A DNA stretch of 64,000 nt, from assembly GCF_020921035.1 (NCBI RefSeq), contig NC_063155.1:24855294-24919293 (forward strand), written 5' to 3'. The notes beneath the pieces were generated by a model that ran no database searches, was not told where the DNA came from, and saw nothing but the letters and a program-made list of their open reading frames with translations. Source of the DNA: Rhodamnia argentea. Its lineage: Eukaryota > Streptophyta > Magnoliopsida > Myrtales > Myrtaceae. Numbering within the stretch: the first letter of the stretch is position 1; every line of letters starts with the position of its first letter. This document shows positions 1 to 11,043 of this stretch, piece by piece. A program made the translations under genes and the position numbers.

Positions 1-45
1 TCCTTCAGTTTTGAGAAAATCAACAGTTTTCTTGTTCCGATCACC

Positions 46-2249
46 ATGGAGGCCAAACATTTGTTCGGCTTCTTCACCGTGTCGGTGTTGTGCGGCTTGG
101 TCGGGAGTGCAGCATTGGCCCGAGCCTCCTCGTGCGATTTCCCGGCCATATTCAACTTTGGCGACTCCAACTCCGACACCGGGGGCCTCTCGGCGGTGTT
201 TGGCCAGGCGCCCCCGCCTCACGGGGAGACTTACTTCCGCAGCCCCGCCGGGCGGTACTCCGACGGCCGCCTCGTGGTCGACTTCATTGGTACCCATCTC
301 TCTCCAGCTCTCTCACCATGTTCTCTTTTTACTCTGCTCGAAATCGGACTGCTTCCTTGATGGACAAATTGGTTCCTCAGGTTAAAGGTCCTCCGTAGTA
401 CAGGCCATGATTAAGATTCAAAGTAAGGGCCGATGACAGTGATTCATTGCTTCTTTTACAACGTGAATAATACTATGTGATTGCACCGAAACAAAGCCAT
501 GAGGGGCCATGATAAACAGAACATACCCAGAAGTAAATTAGCAGAAAGCGACGTGGGTAGTACAGAAAAATCATTCAGGTACTCGTTGGATCAAAGTTAA
601 GGAGCACACCAGCATGTGCGGGCAAAGTAGATGCACAAAATCCACCGAGAAATGCTTTTCTCCGGCGTGAATCCGAAGTTTCTGTTGGTCGCCATGGTCA
701 CAGAAAGTGACTTGCAGACATGGGTGTCATTGGCATGGTGCAGAGCACTTCAATGGTGTGCCTGAGGAAATTATTTGCGTAGAATTCGAACTAGTATATT
801 CTTTTTCCTTCCAATTTTCGGGCAGGATACAGGATTTTTTTTTTTTTTTTGGGCAACTTAGGTTGGATGAAGTTTCATATGATCGAACGATGATTCATAT
901 GGGGTCCTCAATCAGCTAACTTTACAGTGTGTTGTGGATTCAGCATTGAATTGATTTCTCCGGATGGAATGAAAGGTGTTTGTGTACATGTCTGTCTTTT
1001 CAGCTCAAAGCTTTGGATTGCCCTATTTAAGCGCGTACTTGGACGCGGTCGGGTCAAACTTCAGTCATGGAGCCAACTTCGCGACCGCCGGCTCGACCAT
1101 TAGGCCCCAGAACTCGACTCTGCGTCAGTCGGGGTTCAGTCCCATCTCTCTGGACGTTCAGTTCAACGAGTTCTACGAGTTCCGCCGCCGATCTCAAGTT
1201 GCCCGCAGCCGAGGTATGAGAATCTCAATCCCAAAGAGCTTCATGTCCTAAAACAGGGCCGCATCATCTGAATAGGAGTCGAACGGTGCATAACTAGCGC
1301 CATCTATAGATGACGCATTAGCATTTTTTTTTTTCACTTCTAAATGATCCTGTCACTGAGTTTTGTTTCCCGAGTATAAGGTGGGGTCTATGAGAAGCTG
1401 TTGCCCAAGGAAGAAGTTTTCTCTCGGGCGCTCTACACATTCGACATCGGCCAGAACGACCTCACCGCCGGTTATTTCATGAACATGTCCACGAGCGAAG
1501 TAAAAGCATACATACCCGATGTGCTTGAACAATTCAAGAACATTGTCAAGGTCAGTGTACCAGATGATGTACCTTGTGATCCATTTGAGAGCGAGTTTGC
1601 TCATTACTAAATGTACCCGCACGGTGCAGTACCTATATGGCGAAGGAGGGAGGTACTTTTGGATACACAACACCGGCCCGGTCGGTTGCCTCCCGTACGT
1701 GATGGAGCGGATCCCGATCTTGACGTCCCAAGTCGACGGCGCTGGCTGCGCGTCCCCATTCAACGAAGTCGCTCAGGTTTTCAACCGCGGATTGAAGAAA
1801 GTCGTGACCCAATTGAGGAAGGAACTGCCGTTAGCTGCCATCACTTACGTGGATGTTTACGCGGTCAAGTACGCCTTGATCAGCCAGCCGAAGAAGTATG
1901 GTAAGTAACAAGCAACCCTTAAAGCATCTGGTATCTCGACTGGCTCTGATAGAAGCCTAATGTCTATCATCAAATTGCAGGGTTCAAGCAACCGTTGAGA
2001 ACGTGCTGCGGCCACGGAGGGAAGTACAACTACAACATCCACATGGGCTGCGGCGCGAGGATCACGGTGCGCGGGAAGGAGGTGTTGGTGGGAAAATCCT
2101 GCGAAGACCCATCAGTTTATGTGAACTGGGATGGCGTCCATTACACTGAAGCAGCCAACAAACAGATCTTTGATCACATCGTGGGTGGTTCATTTTCTGA
2201 CCCACCTGTTCCATTGAACAGGGCTTGTCATAGGCTTCCCTCTCACTGA
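46..2249 (+). CDS. GDSL esterase/lipase, copy 1 (five exons, 387 aa)
   Basis: I place the exons at 46-289, 1004-1213, 1381-1550, 1630-1900 and 1981-2249; all introns are GT-AG and the phases join into one 387-residue frame. Residues 1-27 form a signal peptide, so the enzyme is probably secreted to the apoplast. Block I is FNFGDSNSDTGG with nucleophile Ser41; block III is DIGQNDLTAG; the C-terminal Asp349-x-x-His352 pair lies in WDGVHYTEAAN. These are the SGNH/GDSL hydrolase catalytic elements, acting on acyl or acetyl esters. It resembles the Arabidopsis At5g14450/At3g26430 group, which is often mislabelled alpha-fucosidase. The substrate cannot be read from sequence. It is the first of three same-strand copies and looks intact. 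Confidence 0.93.
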
Positions 2250-3024
2250 GTCCCGACTTCGAATCGAGTTCTCCTTGCTAGATTCTTTCTGCTAGCCCCT
2301 TATGATCTTTTTCTCTCTCAGCAGCATAAATTTGCAAATTTGAATGGGGATCAGATTTTGTTATCTCTCTCTTTTCCCTTTTCTGTCAATGACCGACTGC
2401 AACAATGACCAAATCTCGCCCAACATTCAGGTCAATGGTGGAGTTTAGTATGAGTTAGGAACTAGGAAGCACACGAATCGCTAGTTGCCGCAGCACATTA
2501 GGCGCTATGTTAAGATGCCCGTGTTCTCACGCATCTCTCGTCCCAAGAAAGGTTACGATCGCAATGTTAGACATCCTAAAATCTTTTCGGCGGAACTCGT
2601 CTGTTAATTAATTCGATAAGAAAGCGTGAAATTGAGATGCTTCTTACCACCAGGTTGGGCCTCTCTATCTGGAGAGGAGAACTAGACCAGGAAAATAGAT
2701 CCGATGAGATTCTAGGATGGACTAAATACCTTCAACATCTCAGCAAATATCCAGAAAAATGATAGAAGTAACCACACATTTCTGAGCTCATCCAAACAAA
2801 CAACTTTAATGATTATATCGCTGAATATACTTGAGAAATGTAATCAGAGTCCCGGAGAGAGATCTCTCCAAAGCGTACATTTGAGTCGATACGTACGTGT
2901 GTATAATGTGAACGTGGAATAGATTTACCCCACAAATACTCAGACCGACGTTGTATGGGCGGCATTCGAATTAAACAATAGTCGCTGCAAGAATCGTTTT
3001 TTTTTTAAATTGCCATGTCGTCTT
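2250..3024. other. Intergenic, GDSL copy 1 to copy 2
   Basis: This holds the 3' flank of copy 1 and the promoter of copy 2. I see no ORF or repeat with recognisable homology. It is moderately AT-rich with short T runs near 3000. Confidence 0.6.
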
Positions 3025-3034
3025 ATATAAATAC
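3025..3034 (+). promoter_or_regulatory. TATA box of GDSL copy 2
   Basis: TATATAAATA lies 49 bases before the ATG at 3083, which fits a start site near 3055 and a very short leader. The stretch from here to ATGGAGGGT is recognisably similar to the same stretch in the third copy. Confidence 0.65.
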
Positions 3035-3082
3035 TCTCTCTTCCTTTCACTGGCAAACGCACGGCGCACGCACTCTGAACAA

Positions 3083-6000
3083 ATGGAGGGTAACTCGATA
3101 GACCTGGCCTTCTCGGGCCTCCGAACGGCCGCGGTGCTCCTCGCGCTGCTGCTCTGCCGATTTCCGGCATGTTCGGCTGCTGCTGATGCTGATGCTGCGG
3201 CGGCCGCGGCATGCGACTTCCCGTCGATCTTCAACTTCGGGGACTCGAACTCCGACACGGGCGGGCTGTCGGCGGCGTTCGGGCAGGTCCCCCGGCCGAA
3301 CGGAGAGACCTACTTCCACAGGCCGTCCGGGCGGTACTGCGACGGCCGCTTGCTCATCGATTTCATCGGTACGATCTTTCGACTTTCCTTAGAATGGATC
3401 TTCAGATCGGAATTTTCTCGAGGGAGTGTTTGAAAACAGTTGGATGGCCATTGTTCAAAATATATATATTTTTTTTTTGAATTTGAAACCGGGTTTTACG
3501 GTCCAACCTTAGCAGATTTTCAAACATAGCACGCTTTGTCGTTTCTAATACATAAGATCTGTCCGCGTGTGATCGGACCGATATATACGGCAACAGCTAG
3601 TCAACTTCTAGCTTTTTTTTTTTAATTAATAGCATAAAAGTTGTATTAATATTTAATATGCACATACTGTTTTTTTTTTAAATTTTTGGTCAAATATGGA
3701 CATACTGTTTAAGATGTTACATTCTTTTCTCTTTTAATTATTATTACTTTTTTGGAACGTAAGATTATTCTTAAGCAAAAGCAAACAAGCTGTAAATGCT
3801 TGTAAAGGCGCCTAAGAGTCTTTGTTAATCTTTTTTTTTTTTTTAAATAATCATTTTTCCTATAATATGAATATTTTATGGCTAATTTAACAGATTAATG
3901 AGTGTTTACCAGCTCGAACATGGAGGACCAGAGCACCTGGACATACCTTATAGTCCTAGATAATTTTAATTGTGACTTAGATTTCTGCGGGAGAATTATA
4001 AAAAAAAAAGTCGTAAATTTATTGCAATGGCACCAATTCAGTTATAATTCTTTTTCTTTTGGCCAATTAAGTCCTGAACCTTTTGCGGTTGTACCAATTC
4101 AGTCCACTTGGCCGGCCGGCGTTGACGTGAAAATTTTTTAATAATTTTTTTGAACTTTTGAATTATTTTTTAGTAATTTTTCAGTTTTTTTTCTTTTTAA
4201 AAATAATCAAAACATTTAAAAATATTAGAATATTATCAAAAAAATTCCACGTCGGTGTCGGCCGGCCAAATGGACTGAATTGGCACAATGCAAAAAGGTT
4301 TAAGACTGAATAGGTAAAAAAAAAATTATGGACTGAATTGACGCAATTGTAATAAATTTATAATTTTTTTGGTAATTCTCCCAATCTCCATATACATATT
4401 AACTTAAAACTAATGCTTTTGGATTTGTTGGTAGACTCGGTCCTTTAAATGTCGGGTCTTGTAGTATACTTTATTTAGAATAATTTCATTTTTCCATCTA
4501 CTGATCGTTATGTGTATAACACAAGGATAACCAATGCACTATATAATGCAAAATCTCTTTAATTTGCTTCTTAACAAGCGCCTCAAGAGCACTCGTTAAC
4601 AAAAGCTTTTTTCATATCTATAACTGCTACGAGAAATTATACCGAATAATCTATTCTTGTGTCCGACTTACTTTGTTGCCAATTTTTTGTCGGTCCAGAT
4701 TAATCCTACACACGACAAGTGGTCTGGACAATGAGACTCGAGAACTTTCTTTCCAAAAATTATTGGGTTAGTCATGTATTTTTTGCAGCGGAGGATTTGA
4801 GATTGCCTCACTTGAGCGCATATTTGGACTCCGTTGGTGCAAATTTCAGTCACGGAGCCAATTTCGCTACGGCTGGATCAACGATCAGACCACAGAACAC
4901 GACCCTGTCCCAGAGCGGATACAGTCCGATCGCGTTAAATGTTCAGCTGGTCGAGTTCTCCGACTTCCTCGTGAGGTCGCAGTATTTCCGGTCTCAAGGT
5001 ACCGATTCTCGACGGCGGACTGCGTAAGCCTGGCAATCGAATTGCTTCTCATCAATAACGTCTATCTTCTGATGCTGATGTGGGTGTTCTTGTTTTGATG
5101 TGCCGTGCCTTCTGTTAACGAAAAGGAGGCGTGTTCACGAGTTTATTGCCGCGAGAAGACTACTTCTCCAGGGCTTTGTACACGTTCGACATAGGGCAGA
5201 ACGATCTCACGGCTGGATTGAAGCAGAACATGACGGTCGATCAGATAAAGGCATACATTCCTGATGTGATGACTCAGTTCTCGGATGCAATAAAGGTGGT
5301 GCCATTTTATCTAATCTGGTTCTCGTCGATATCCCGTATTCGATTTTGATCATTTCTCAAGTATTCTGATGAGTGAAAGAAATTTATGCGAAGCAGAAAG
5401 TATATGCTGAAGGAGGAAGGTCATTTTGGATACACAACACGGGTCCGTTGGGGTGTTTGATCTACATCATGGACCGGTTTCATCTCGAAGCTCCCGAAGA
5501 CGAACATGGCTGCTTGAGACCTTTCAATGAGCTGGCTCAGTACTTCAACACCAGGTTGAAGGAAGCAGTGGATTCACTCAGGACAGAACTTCCTCTGGCT
5601 GCAGTGACATATGTTGATGTGTACTCTGTGAAGTATGATCTCATCACTCAAGCACACAAACATGGTAATTACCTAAACACCTTCTCATCTTTTTTGGTCA
5701 TTTCCTAGGTGCATTGCTGTAAAATCTTATGAACTTACTGTTTTAGCATAGGTTTAGGTAAAAACAAAGTGATGGAATACAATCGATTTCTTCCGCTCAA
5801 TCATCGGAGGTTGTCTCAACTGCTCTTGGCCTGTTATGATGTTTCTGCTTATCTGCAGGATTTCAGCATCCTTTCGAGGCCTGCTGCGGTCATGGTGGGA
5901 AGTACAACTACAACAACGGTAGGAGGTGTGGATTCAAGATTACAGATGAAGGCAAAGAGATCGTAATAGCAAAGGCCTGTGAAGATCCGTCGGTCCGGGT

Positions 6001-6142
6001 CAGTTGGGATGGAATACATTTCACCGAAGCAGCAAACAGATGGATTTTTGAGCAAATAGCAGGCGGCTCGTACTCAGACCCGCCAATTCCTCTGAACATG
6101 ACATGTCTTAGGATGAATCACCGAGACCAATGCATGGTCTGA
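3083..6142 (+). CDS. GDSL esterase/lipase, copy 2 (five exons, 405 aa)
   Basis: Exons are 3083-3368, 4789-4998, 5126-5295, 5397-5664 and 5859-6142, all with GT-AG borders. Exons 2 and 3 have exactly the same lengths (210 and 170) as in copy 1. The N-terminus has a hydrophobic signal segment (about residues 15-33) followed by an Ala/Asp-rich stretch (ADADAAAAAA) absent from copy 1. The nucleophile motif NFGDSNSDTGG, block III DIGQNDLTAG and the C-terminal WDGIHFTEAAN (catalytic Asp and His) are all present. It is probably a secreted SGNH-fold esterase; the substrate is unknown. Intron 1 is 1420 bases long and carries an inverted-repeat MITE. The C-terminus is about 10 residues longer than copy 1. 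Confidence 0.93.
3989..4382. repeat. MITE, TIR family A, in intron 1 of GDSL copy 2
   Basis: The left end begins GGGAGAATTATAA and the right end finishes TTGGTAATTCTCCC, its near reverse complement. The inverted arms run over 100 bases, sharing the ACCAATTCAGT / ACTGAATTGGCAC pair and the GGCCGGCC palindromes. There is no coding capacity. Related elements lie near 20.6, 34.0, 43.1, 43.8 and 53.9 kb. No clear target duplication was seen. Confidence 0.75.
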
Positions 6143-8640
6143 GCCCTTGTTTTTGGATGCAGGGAAGCTATTTCTTTAGAGGTAAGGGTCAAGAACTGAA
6201 CCGTTGACACCCCCTACTGTGTGGACAAGACAAACAAACCAGTGATTTGGACATGGATGTCCGGGTTGTGATCTGCTTATGATGGGCCACTAGCGGTCTG
6301 ATTTCCTTAGCTTACAGCTGCTTCTACTCTAGTCTACAACCTCAGAATTTGGTGTTACATCTTATGTTTATTAGAAAAATTTTAACCAATGCTAAGATGT
6401 GGTTCCCGGTGCGTTTACTTTCATCAACTTTGACACATCTATGAAGTTCAATTTGGACCGTCTGATCTGATCCAATCGAATAACTCTTCCGGGCGCAACC
6501 TAAAAACAAGTTCTGAATCAAACATGATCGCGTGAAGATGTTAGTGTCACAAATCACATTCCGAGCCATCCGGCCAATTCGACTGTATTTGCCTAATCAC
6601 GGGGAAAAAAGGGGAAAAGACAACCTGAACTAACCACACGGCTCTTTAATGCCATCATCTAATTCTAATCATACGGTGAGCCTCTACCATTCCATTATTT
6701 CTCTCGAAGTTCTCCGTTACTGCTGCTCCTTCCTATTGCAGTCTTTGGCGTCCCTAACATCACATTTTGCAAGTAGGCAACCAAAGCCTGGTTGGCATTG
6801 CGAAAGGAATGAGGGTAAAAGCGTTGTCACGCCGATTCGAGTCGCTAAATTGACTTATTCAATTTCGTTTTTCAAGTACGCCGGATCTTAGGTAAGTTCA
6901 AGCGACTTTTTAAGCTTTAGATGTTTCAAAGTTAGTCACGGTCCGGGTGTTGTGCAGTGTCAGCCGTCACGGGCAAAGGCTTTTCTAGCCGAGGACGAGC
7001 ACATGTGGCGCCTGACGAGCTGAAACACCGGTCTAGCCTTCCCTCAAGAATCCATTCTCGAGAATAGTACGGTGAATTGGATCATTATTACAGGTTCATA
7101 CCGAGCCTAATTTTGCTCGGCCATTCGATCCCTTAAGTAGGATTTACAGATGACTCTAGCACGATTAGTTTTCAACCTGTCATGAAAAGCATTATCTGCT
7201 CTCGACCAATTTGTGCACGGATGGCGGACCCCATTTTCAGAAATCTTCCAAGATGATAATGGTCTCATCCCAGAATTCATAGCATGATTTTTCCTCCGTT
7301 AACTAATTGAGGATTAAATTATTAAAGGGTCGGTCTCATCTGTTTGGTGTTGGAAGCTTCACCGACGTCAAAGTCTCCGCCATCAGCCGCCCCCGATTGG
7401 TGGCTTTTCCGTCAATTGACTAATGACTTCTTTTTGTTTGGCGTTACGTTTTTTTTCTTTTCATTTACGATTTCATCGTTAAATGTCTCCAGAATTTTTT
7501 TTAAAACATATTACAATTTTTAATACATTTGTTAACCCTGTAGATTCACGATTAAAATTCTGAAAATCAAATACTTTCTCATTAAACCCGTTTAATAAGT
7601 GCCCGACTCTTTATTTTGTAATTTTATCTATATCCCACCGGTGATAAATTTTGAAAATTCGAACATAACCTATTTGTAAACAGCCCTACCAAAAATTTCA
7701 AATCTTAAACTATTTCTCTTTACATGTATTACATGTGTAATTTCTTCGCATCGTGTCAATAGTTTTTTTTGTTAACTCGAATATTTATTAGTAAAATAAA
7801 AGTCTATTTTCACGTGCAATGTAGCTGTGCACTTTTTACCAATGATTTATGGAGAAAACCTCCTAATTGATTTTGAGGCTGGCTGAAAATCTATAGTGTT
7901 TATAGGATCTAATAAATGCGTAGATATTTGTTGTGCAGGTTATGCTGACTTAAAGCTGATTATCCTTACTATATTCCGACTCTAAAGATCTCACAAGAGT
8001 ACTATCAAAGAATTAGACATCTAAATTGCATATCGGATTCAGATCCTAAGATGAGAATGATTTTGTCTCCGAGAAAAACTTCAGACGTAACGTTCAAATT
8101 CAGACGTAAGTAATAGACTCGGACTCATATTCGGATTCGGATGTAGTTTACTGAGTATCTAAACTCATGCAATATCATCTGTTCACAAAGACAATTCAAA
8201 TGCGGAACGAATCATTTATAACCGCTATTATTCTAGCTTGAATTTCTCGTTACAGAAAGAGAGAGTTGATCCTCAATCTCAAGGACGATCTTACGATGCA
8301 AATTTTTCTTTCTCTTAATTGCATCCTACAGTCCATTGCACACACGTGAATCTTTTTTTCATTTCAGGCTCTAGCATGGTTCTGATCTTGAGTGTTGAAC
8401 TTCCATATTAGTTTATCGACTTCTTTAGAATCACCTATACACCCGCTCTATTGTCCATTCTTAGTTAAAAGCATTTTTTATTCGGACAAATTAGAACAGA
8501 TGATGTCAATTCAAGATCAAGTCTAGTTAATTATATAACTTTACGTCGTGGATTTAACTTCAGTTGGAAGACTAGAAATTTAACAAGGAAGAGCAAAGAC
8601 TATGAAGGTGGACACTGGGAGTGGGTTCTCTTAGTAGTCC
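6143..8640. other. Intergenic, GDSL copy 2 to copy 3
   Basis: About 2.5 kb with no gene I can support; the ORFs are short and lack family motifs. It is AT-rich, especially 7440-7800, and has no clear TIR or LTR ends. Confidence 0.55.
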
Positions 8641-8647
8641 TATATAA
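8641..8647 (+). promoter_or_regulatory. TATA box remaining at GDSL copy 3
   Basis: TATATAA sits 49 bases before the ATG at 8696, the same spacing as in copy 2. The leader that follows also resembles copy 2, so the promoter core was duplicated with the gene. Confidence 0.55.
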
Positions 8648-8695
8648 CAGCTCTTCCTCTCACTGACATACCGCGAGCTCGCACGCACTGAACGA

Positions 8696-10601
8696 ATGGA
8701 GGGTCGCCTGAAAGAGCGAGCCCCGGGACTCCGGGCGGCTGTGGCGGCGGTCGCGTTGCTGCTCTGTCGATTTCCAGCATGTTTGGCTACTGCTGCAGCT
8801 TGCGAGTTTCCAGCAATCTTCAACTTCAGAGGCTCGAACTCCGACAAGGGTGGGTTGTCGGCTGTGCTTGGGCAGGTCCCGCCGCCGAATGGAGAGACGT
8901 ATTTCCGCAGGCTGTAGGGGAGGTACTGTGACGATCGCTTGCTCGTTGATTTTATAGGTACCGTCTCAACTTTCTTCGGTACACAGATGATCATTTCGTA
9001 CGTTAGTTTCTGTCCGCAACATCCGAATTTCACATTTGAATAAGATCTCCATGGACATATTAAACTGAAACTAAAGCTTTAAGATTTAACGGTAGACTTG
9101 AAACTTTAGGTTATATGATCGCAGGGTAATCTTGTTAAATAATCAGAAGAGTAGTGTAACAATTATATTGCAGCGGAAGATTTGAGGTTGCCTCATCTGA
9201 GTGCATATTTGGACTCTGTTGGTTCAAACTTCAGTCATGGAGCCAATTTCGCTGTGGCCGGATCGCCAATCAGACCACAGGCTATAACCCAGGGCGGATG
9301 TATTCCAATCTCATTAAACGTTCAGCTCGTCGAGTTCTCTGACTTTCTCCTGAGGTCACGAGTATTTCGGTCAGGTACGGTTGTCCTAAATTTTGCCAGC
9401 ACCTCGAATACAAATGCACCATTTTTTGTGAAAACGCAGTCGACAGTCGAGAAAGGAATCAGACTCTGTATGTTTCGTGGAAAATGAAACATTTCTAGCA
9501 ATTTGAATTGCTTCTCATCACTACTGTCATTTCCATCTGATAATGTGGATGTGATGATGTTTCAATCCCATGCCTTTGTTAGCAAAAAGGAGGGGCGTTC
9601 ACAAGATTATTGCCGCAAGAAGAGTATTTCTCCAGTGCTCTGTACACGTTCGACATTGGCCAAAACGATCTCACGTCCGGATTGAAGCAGAACATGACCA
9701 TCAATCCGATAAAGGCGGACATTCCCGATGTGACGACTCAGTTCTCAGATACCATAAAGGTGCTGGTTTTTGTTGGTGTTCCATAATCGATGTGAGATTA
9801 TTCTGAAACACTTTGGATGAAATTTCACGTGCAACAGAAAGCATATGCTCAAGGAGGAAGGTCATTCTGGATACACAACACTGGCCTGTTGGGGTGTTCG
9901 ATCTTCATCAGGGACTAGTATCATCACGGAGCTCAGGAGGATGAACACGGTTGTTTGAGACCTTTCAATGAGTTGGCTCAGTACTTCAACACCATACTGA
10001 AGCAAGCCATGGATTCACTCAGGACAGAGCTTCCTCTGGCAGCAATAACATATGTTGATGTGTACTCTGTGAAGTATAATCTCATCACTCAAGCACATAA
10101 ACATGGTAAATTAATTAAATAACCTTCTCATCTTTTCTCCGGTCTCCATAATATTTCCGGAACAGGTCATTTCATAGGTGTCTTGCTCGAATCATACGAA
10201 CTTGTTTTGGCGCATATTTAGGTGAAAGAGAAGATCAAAACTGATGGATTAGCATGGCTTTCTTCCACCAAATCATCAGAAGTCAAATTTCAATAACCCT
10301 TGGCCTGCGATGATGTCTTTCTTTCTATTTTGCAGGATTTCAGCAACCTTTCATAGCCTGATGTGGTCACAGTGGGAAGTACAACTTCAACAATAGTAGG
10401 AGACGTGGATTCAAAACTACAGTTGAAGGGAAGGAGATTGTAATAGCGAAGTTGTGCAAAGATCCATCGGTCCGGGTCAGTTGGGATGGAGTACATTTCA
10501 CAGAAGTAGCTGACAGATGGATATTTGAGCAAATAGTTGATGGCTCATACTCAGACCCACCGATTCCTCTGAACATGGCTTGTCATAGAATGGATCAGTG
10601 A
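8696..10601 (+). pseudogene. GDSL esterase/lipase pseudogene, copy 3
   Basis: Homologous exons are 8696-8957, 9174-9374, 9590-9759, 9838-10105 and 10336-10601. Every splice border and phase is kept, and exons 3 and 4 match copy 2 in length (170 and 268). It is broken by three in-frame stops: TAG at 8915-8917 (exon 1), TAG at 9916-9918 (exon 4) and TGA at 10359-10361 (exon 5, replacing a Cys codon). Block I has changed from FGDSNSDTGG to FRGSNSDKGG, so the conserved Gly-Asp before the nucleophile is lost, though the serine remains. The C-terminal WDGVHFTE is kept. I saw no frameshift. It cannot make a full-length enzyme unless there is readthrough or sequence error. Confidence 0.9.
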
Positions 10602-11043
10602 GACAAATTCATCCTCTGAAAACTTCCCCCCTCATCTATGAACTTTCATTTTCAAATGCAGGGAAGCAGTTTTTTTTTTTTTTTTCAAGAACTGAACTCC
10701 TTTCACATAGCAAAGACAAGACTATATTCTTTTCCATGTTCTCTTGCCTCATGTTAATCAAAGTCAGAAATATTCCAAGTTCTATGTGTTATAATCAGAT
10801 ATTCAAGGTCATTAATCTACAACATTGTGGGAAACTCTCATGCAGGGATTCCCTCAACATTCTATGGTGATGGGATTGGAGCAAATATAAGTTGGACAAC
10901 TAAACTAAGAATCTCAATGTTTAGAGCTGTACCAGCCATTCGGACCAGAAAAAAAAAAAGGGAATTATGTAGTGTGTACAATTCCGAAAAAAAGAGCATC
11001 CGTATATTTGCGACTGAAGAAAAACTCACAGTGACCAAACTGT
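10602..11043. other. Convergent intergenic region, GDSL pseudogene to PP2C
   Basis: About 440 bases between two converging genes, probably holding both 3' ends. It contains a long T run near 10668-10685. No gene seen. Confidence 0.6.
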
